The translations under genes and the position numbers were made by a program. The notes under the pieces were generated by a model that worked only from the letters and a program-made list of their open reading frames with translations, was not told the DNA's origin and did no database searches. This document shows positions 5,635 through 7,362 of a DNA stretch of 7,362 nucleotides, in pieces. Positions within the stretch are counted from its first letter, which is position 1, and each line of letters begins with the position of its first letter. Source of the stretch: an uncultured Oscillibacter sp. (lineage in GTDB: Bacteria > Bacillota > Clostridia > Oscillospirales > Oscillospiraceae); NCBI GenBank assembly GCA_902476875.1, contig CABSFC010000119.1:1-7362 (forward strand), given 5' to 3'.

Positions 5635-6888
5635 TTAAAATCTCCAGATGGCAAAGGGAGAGGCTTTCAAACGGGTGTAGACAGCGCGGAGATCCAGGGC
5701 GTTGAGGGCGTCCGTGGGAACGGCCTTTTGGAGCAGGGCGGCGGAGACCTTTTGCAAATCGCTGTGATAGTCGCTTTCCCCCCACTTCCAGTCTTTCTCG
5801 ATATAGAGATCGCGCAGGGCGAGATTGAGGGCGCTCCCCACTTTTTGGAACTGCTGATAGGCGGCGGTGGTGCCGTAAAGCCCGGCGGAAGCCTGGGCCT
5901 CGGCGGCGATCCCGGCCAGCTTTTCTTCTGAAAGGGATACCCCCTTTTCCTCCGCCAGGACCTGGAACGGCGCGTAGTATTCACACCAGAATTGGGTCGC
6001 GTCCTTGAGGGCCTTGTCCGCGGTCCCCTCCCATTGCAGGAGGGAGGTGCACAACTGATAGGCGAACAGCTCCGCGGTGACGGCCTGACCGTCCACGGTC
6101 AAAAGTACGGTCTCCGGGGCCACGCCCAGCACGTCCCGGCACAGGTCAAAGGGCTTTGGGGTGAAGGTCAGCCGCAGACTGGGGTCGATGACCCGGGCCA
6201 GCATGGCGGCGGCCTGTCCCCGATTCAGGGATTCATCTCCCTGGAAAGTGCCGTACTGGTCGGAGCCGGTGAGGACGCCGGCATTGTAGAAAGAGAGCAC
6301 CATGGGATCCTTGCAGTCCGGCGCCATGGTGATCTGGTTGATGGCGGGCAGGTCTGCTTCCGCCGCCGCCAGAGTCCGGCTCAATAGATCCAGAAAGCTC
6401 CAGCGGCTGACCGGGTATTTGCCGGGGTTGAAATGAAGCCGCAGAGCGTTCAGCCGTTCTTCCGGGGTCTGAGCACCGTCCCCGCCGCCCAGATACCTCC
6501 CGGACGCCGGGTCGTAGGTGCCCCGATAGCCGACGGACTCCGCCAGATACGCATAGGCCGGGTCATACCAGGACTGCCCCTCTGCCGGCTCCGGCAGAAC
6601 GCCGTCTCCGCCGGTGAGCAGATTATACAGCCGGGCGCAGATGGCGACGATGTGTTCCGGCATCAGCCCGCCGGAGGGGTTGAAGCTGCCGTCGGAGCGG
6701 CCCTCCATCAGCCCGGCCTCGCAGACTGTCTTCACATAGCTTTCGCACCAACTGCCTTTCACATCCGCGAAACCGGGGCAGTCTTTCGCCTTCGGTACCA
6801 GCCAATCGCTTTCGGCGGCGGAGACGGGCAGGGCGCACAGGAGCATCGCCAGAGCCAGGAACAGGGCTGCGGGACGTGATCTTTTCAA
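5635..6888 (-). CDS. Secreted SLH-domain protein with SurA/PrsA-N-like C-terminal region
   Basis: A 417-residue exported protein. Residues 1-25 are a signal peptide (KRSR, hydrophobic core, cleavage near PVSAA). Three SLH-like units follow: 39-88 (FADVKGSWCESYVKTVCEAG, then a GRSDGSFNPSGGLM-type loop), a longer variant at about 106-173 (WYDPAYAYLAESVGYRGTYD ... VSRWSFLDLLSRTL), and 190-234 (MVLSFYNAGVLTGSDQYGTF ... LNRGQAAAMLARV). SLH triplets bind pyruvylated or similar secondary wall polymers. The TRAE-like wall-binding motif is degenerate ('MPEH', 'VSRW', 'LNRG'). After about 258, 'VLLTVDGQAVTAELFAYQL' resembles the N-terminal helix-strand unit of SurA/PrsA foldases. No parvulin PPIase domain follows; the protein ends after an alpha-helical region. 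The start is TTG 6888, supported by AGGAG 8 nt upstream. It lies between hisS (53 bp) and aspS (35 bp). The specific role is unknown. Confidence 0.85.
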   Translation of the reverse strand: MKRSRPAALFLALAMLLCALPVSAAESDWLVPKAKDCPGFADVKGSWCESYVKTVCEAGLMEGRSDGSFNPSGGLMPEHIVAICARLYNLLTGGDGVLPEPAEGQSWYDPAYAYLAESVGYRGTYDPASGRYLGGGDGAQTPEERLNALRLHFNPGKYPVSRWSFLDLLSRTLAAAEADLPAINQITMAPDCKDPMVLSFYNAGVLTGSDQYGTFQGDESLNRGQAAAMLARVIDPSLRLTFTPKPFDLCRDVLGVAPETVLLTVDGQAVTAELFAYQLCTSLLQWEGTADKALKDATQFWCEYYAPFQVLAEEKGVSLSEEKLAGIAAEAQASAGLYGTTAAYQQFQKVGSALNLALRDLYIEKDWKWGESDYHSDLQKVSAALLQKAVPTDALNALDLRAVYTRLKASPFAIWRF

Positions 6889-6896
6889 AAAATCAG

Positions 6897-6901
6897 CTCC
6901 T
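6897..6901 (-). promoter_or_regulatory. Ribosome binding site fixing the TTG start of the SLH gene
   Basis: The minus strand reads AGGAG, 8 nt before TTG 6888. No ATG or GTG lies at a suitable distance in frame, and the TTG start gives a complete signal peptide (MKRSRPAALF...). The surrounding 6901-6941 is strongly AT-rich and could hold a promoter (several TATATT/TATTAT-like hexamers on the minus strand), but no -35/-10 pair stands out. Confidence 0.65.
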
Positions 6902-6941
6902 ATCTGTATATTTAAAATAATATATTACAAATCGTATTTGA

Positions 6942-7362
6942 TTATCCCAAAATCACAGCGCCCTTTTCCTTCTCCGCCAGGCCCGCCTTGACGCGGTACA
7001 CCGTGGCGGCGGGCTCCAGCTTGGTCTGCTCGCCGGTGGCCATGTCCTTGCAGGCCACCACGCCGGCGTTGATCTCGTCCTCCCCCAGGAAGACGACGTA
7101 GGGGATGCCCAGCTTGTCCGCGTAGCTGACCTTCTGCTTGAATTTCTTGGCCTCGCAGTGGAGCTGGGTGCGGATGCCGTTCTCCCGCAGCAGCGTGGCC
7201 AGGGAGATGGCGGCGGACAGGTCCTCCGTCATGGGCAGGATCAGCACGTCGGCGGGGGCGGTGGGCAGGTCGGGATTCAGCATCCCCTGTTCGCCCAGGA
7301 CATAGAACAGCCGGGTCAGGCCGATGGAGATGCCCGCGCCGGGGAGCTGGCGGTCGGTATAG
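6942..7362 (-). CDS. hisS: Histidyl-tRNA synthetase, C-terminal part
   Basis: The last 139 residues of HisRS, which charges tRNA-His; the N-terminal catalytic part lies right of the window. The first visible residues, YTDRQLPGAGISIGLTRLF, are class II motif 3 ('G-x-G-I-S-I-G-x-x-R-L'). They are followed by the HGTP anticodon-binding domain: 'ADVLILPMTEDLSAAISLAT', 'LLRENGIRTQ', 'KKFKQKVSYADKLGIPYVVF', 'LGEDEINAGVVACKDMATGE', ending VILG with TAA at 6942-6944. The order and spacing are typical of HisRS and distinguish it from ProRS, ThrRS and GlyRS. No terminator separates it from the SLH gene 53 bp downstream, so it probably heads or sits within the hisS-SLH-aspS transcript that ends at 3548-3584. 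Confidence 0.95.
   Translation of the reverse strand, partial: YTDRQLPGAGISIGLTRLFYVLGEQGMLNPDLPTAPADVLILPMTEDLSAAISLATLLRENGIRTQLHCEAKKFKQKVSYADKLGIPYVVFLGEDEINAGVVACKDMATGEQTKLEPAATVYRVKAGLAEKEKGAVILG

Overview
The window reads as GC-rich Firmicutes chromosome. The best fit is a gut Clostridia of the Oscillospiraceae type (Flavonifractor, Lawsonibacter or Oscillibacter relatives). This is inferred from the strong G/C third-position bias, GGAGG-like ribosome binding sites, an S-layer-homology (SLH) protein, a lipoprotein NagZ-like GH3 enzyme with a Pro/Glu linker, and the hisS/aspS neighbourhood. No marker fixes the genus.

Layout. At the left edge is the last ~125 residues of a purine permease (AzgA/PbuG-type NCS2) on the + strand. 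It ends at a symmetrical terminator shared with a convergent minus-strand gene. Everything else with coding potential lies on the minus strand. In the order of minus-strand transcription (right to left) these are: the 3' end of hisS; a secreted SLH protein with a SurA/PrsA-N-like tail, starting at TTG; aspS; a factor-independent terminator; a GH3 beta-N-acetylhexosaminidase lipoprotein (NagZ-like) with its own promoter; a decayed GNAT acetyltransferase remnant in an otherwise non-coding gap; a long-form alanyl-tRNA editing protein (AlaX/DHHA1 type); and a small acidic protein of apparent DUF6881 type.

How the genes relate. hisS and aspS are often neighbours in Firmicutes, and here an SLH gene sits between them. 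AlaX-like editing of mischarged tRNA-Ala adds a third tRNA-aminoacylation function, although it is not in the same transcription unit as aspS. The NagZ-like lipoprotein and the SLH protein are cell-surface functions: peptidoglycan-sugar trimming and wall-anchored folding or attachment.

Most unusual region: 3597-3883. The last ~60 bp of aspS, including the stop codon, occur twice as direct repeats 226 bp apart, about 90% identical. Between the copies are ~165 bp packed with hairpins, starting with a near-perfect 13-bp palindrome at one edge and imperfect inverted ends. The outer copy is decayed, is cut off from the gene, and lies immediately before the aspS terminator. This looks like a small non-autonomous element that landed in the 3' end of aspS while a full 3' end was kept or regenerated. 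No CRISPR array, tRNA or rRNA gene, transposase or phage gene was seen, and I found no complete undescribed multi-gene system.
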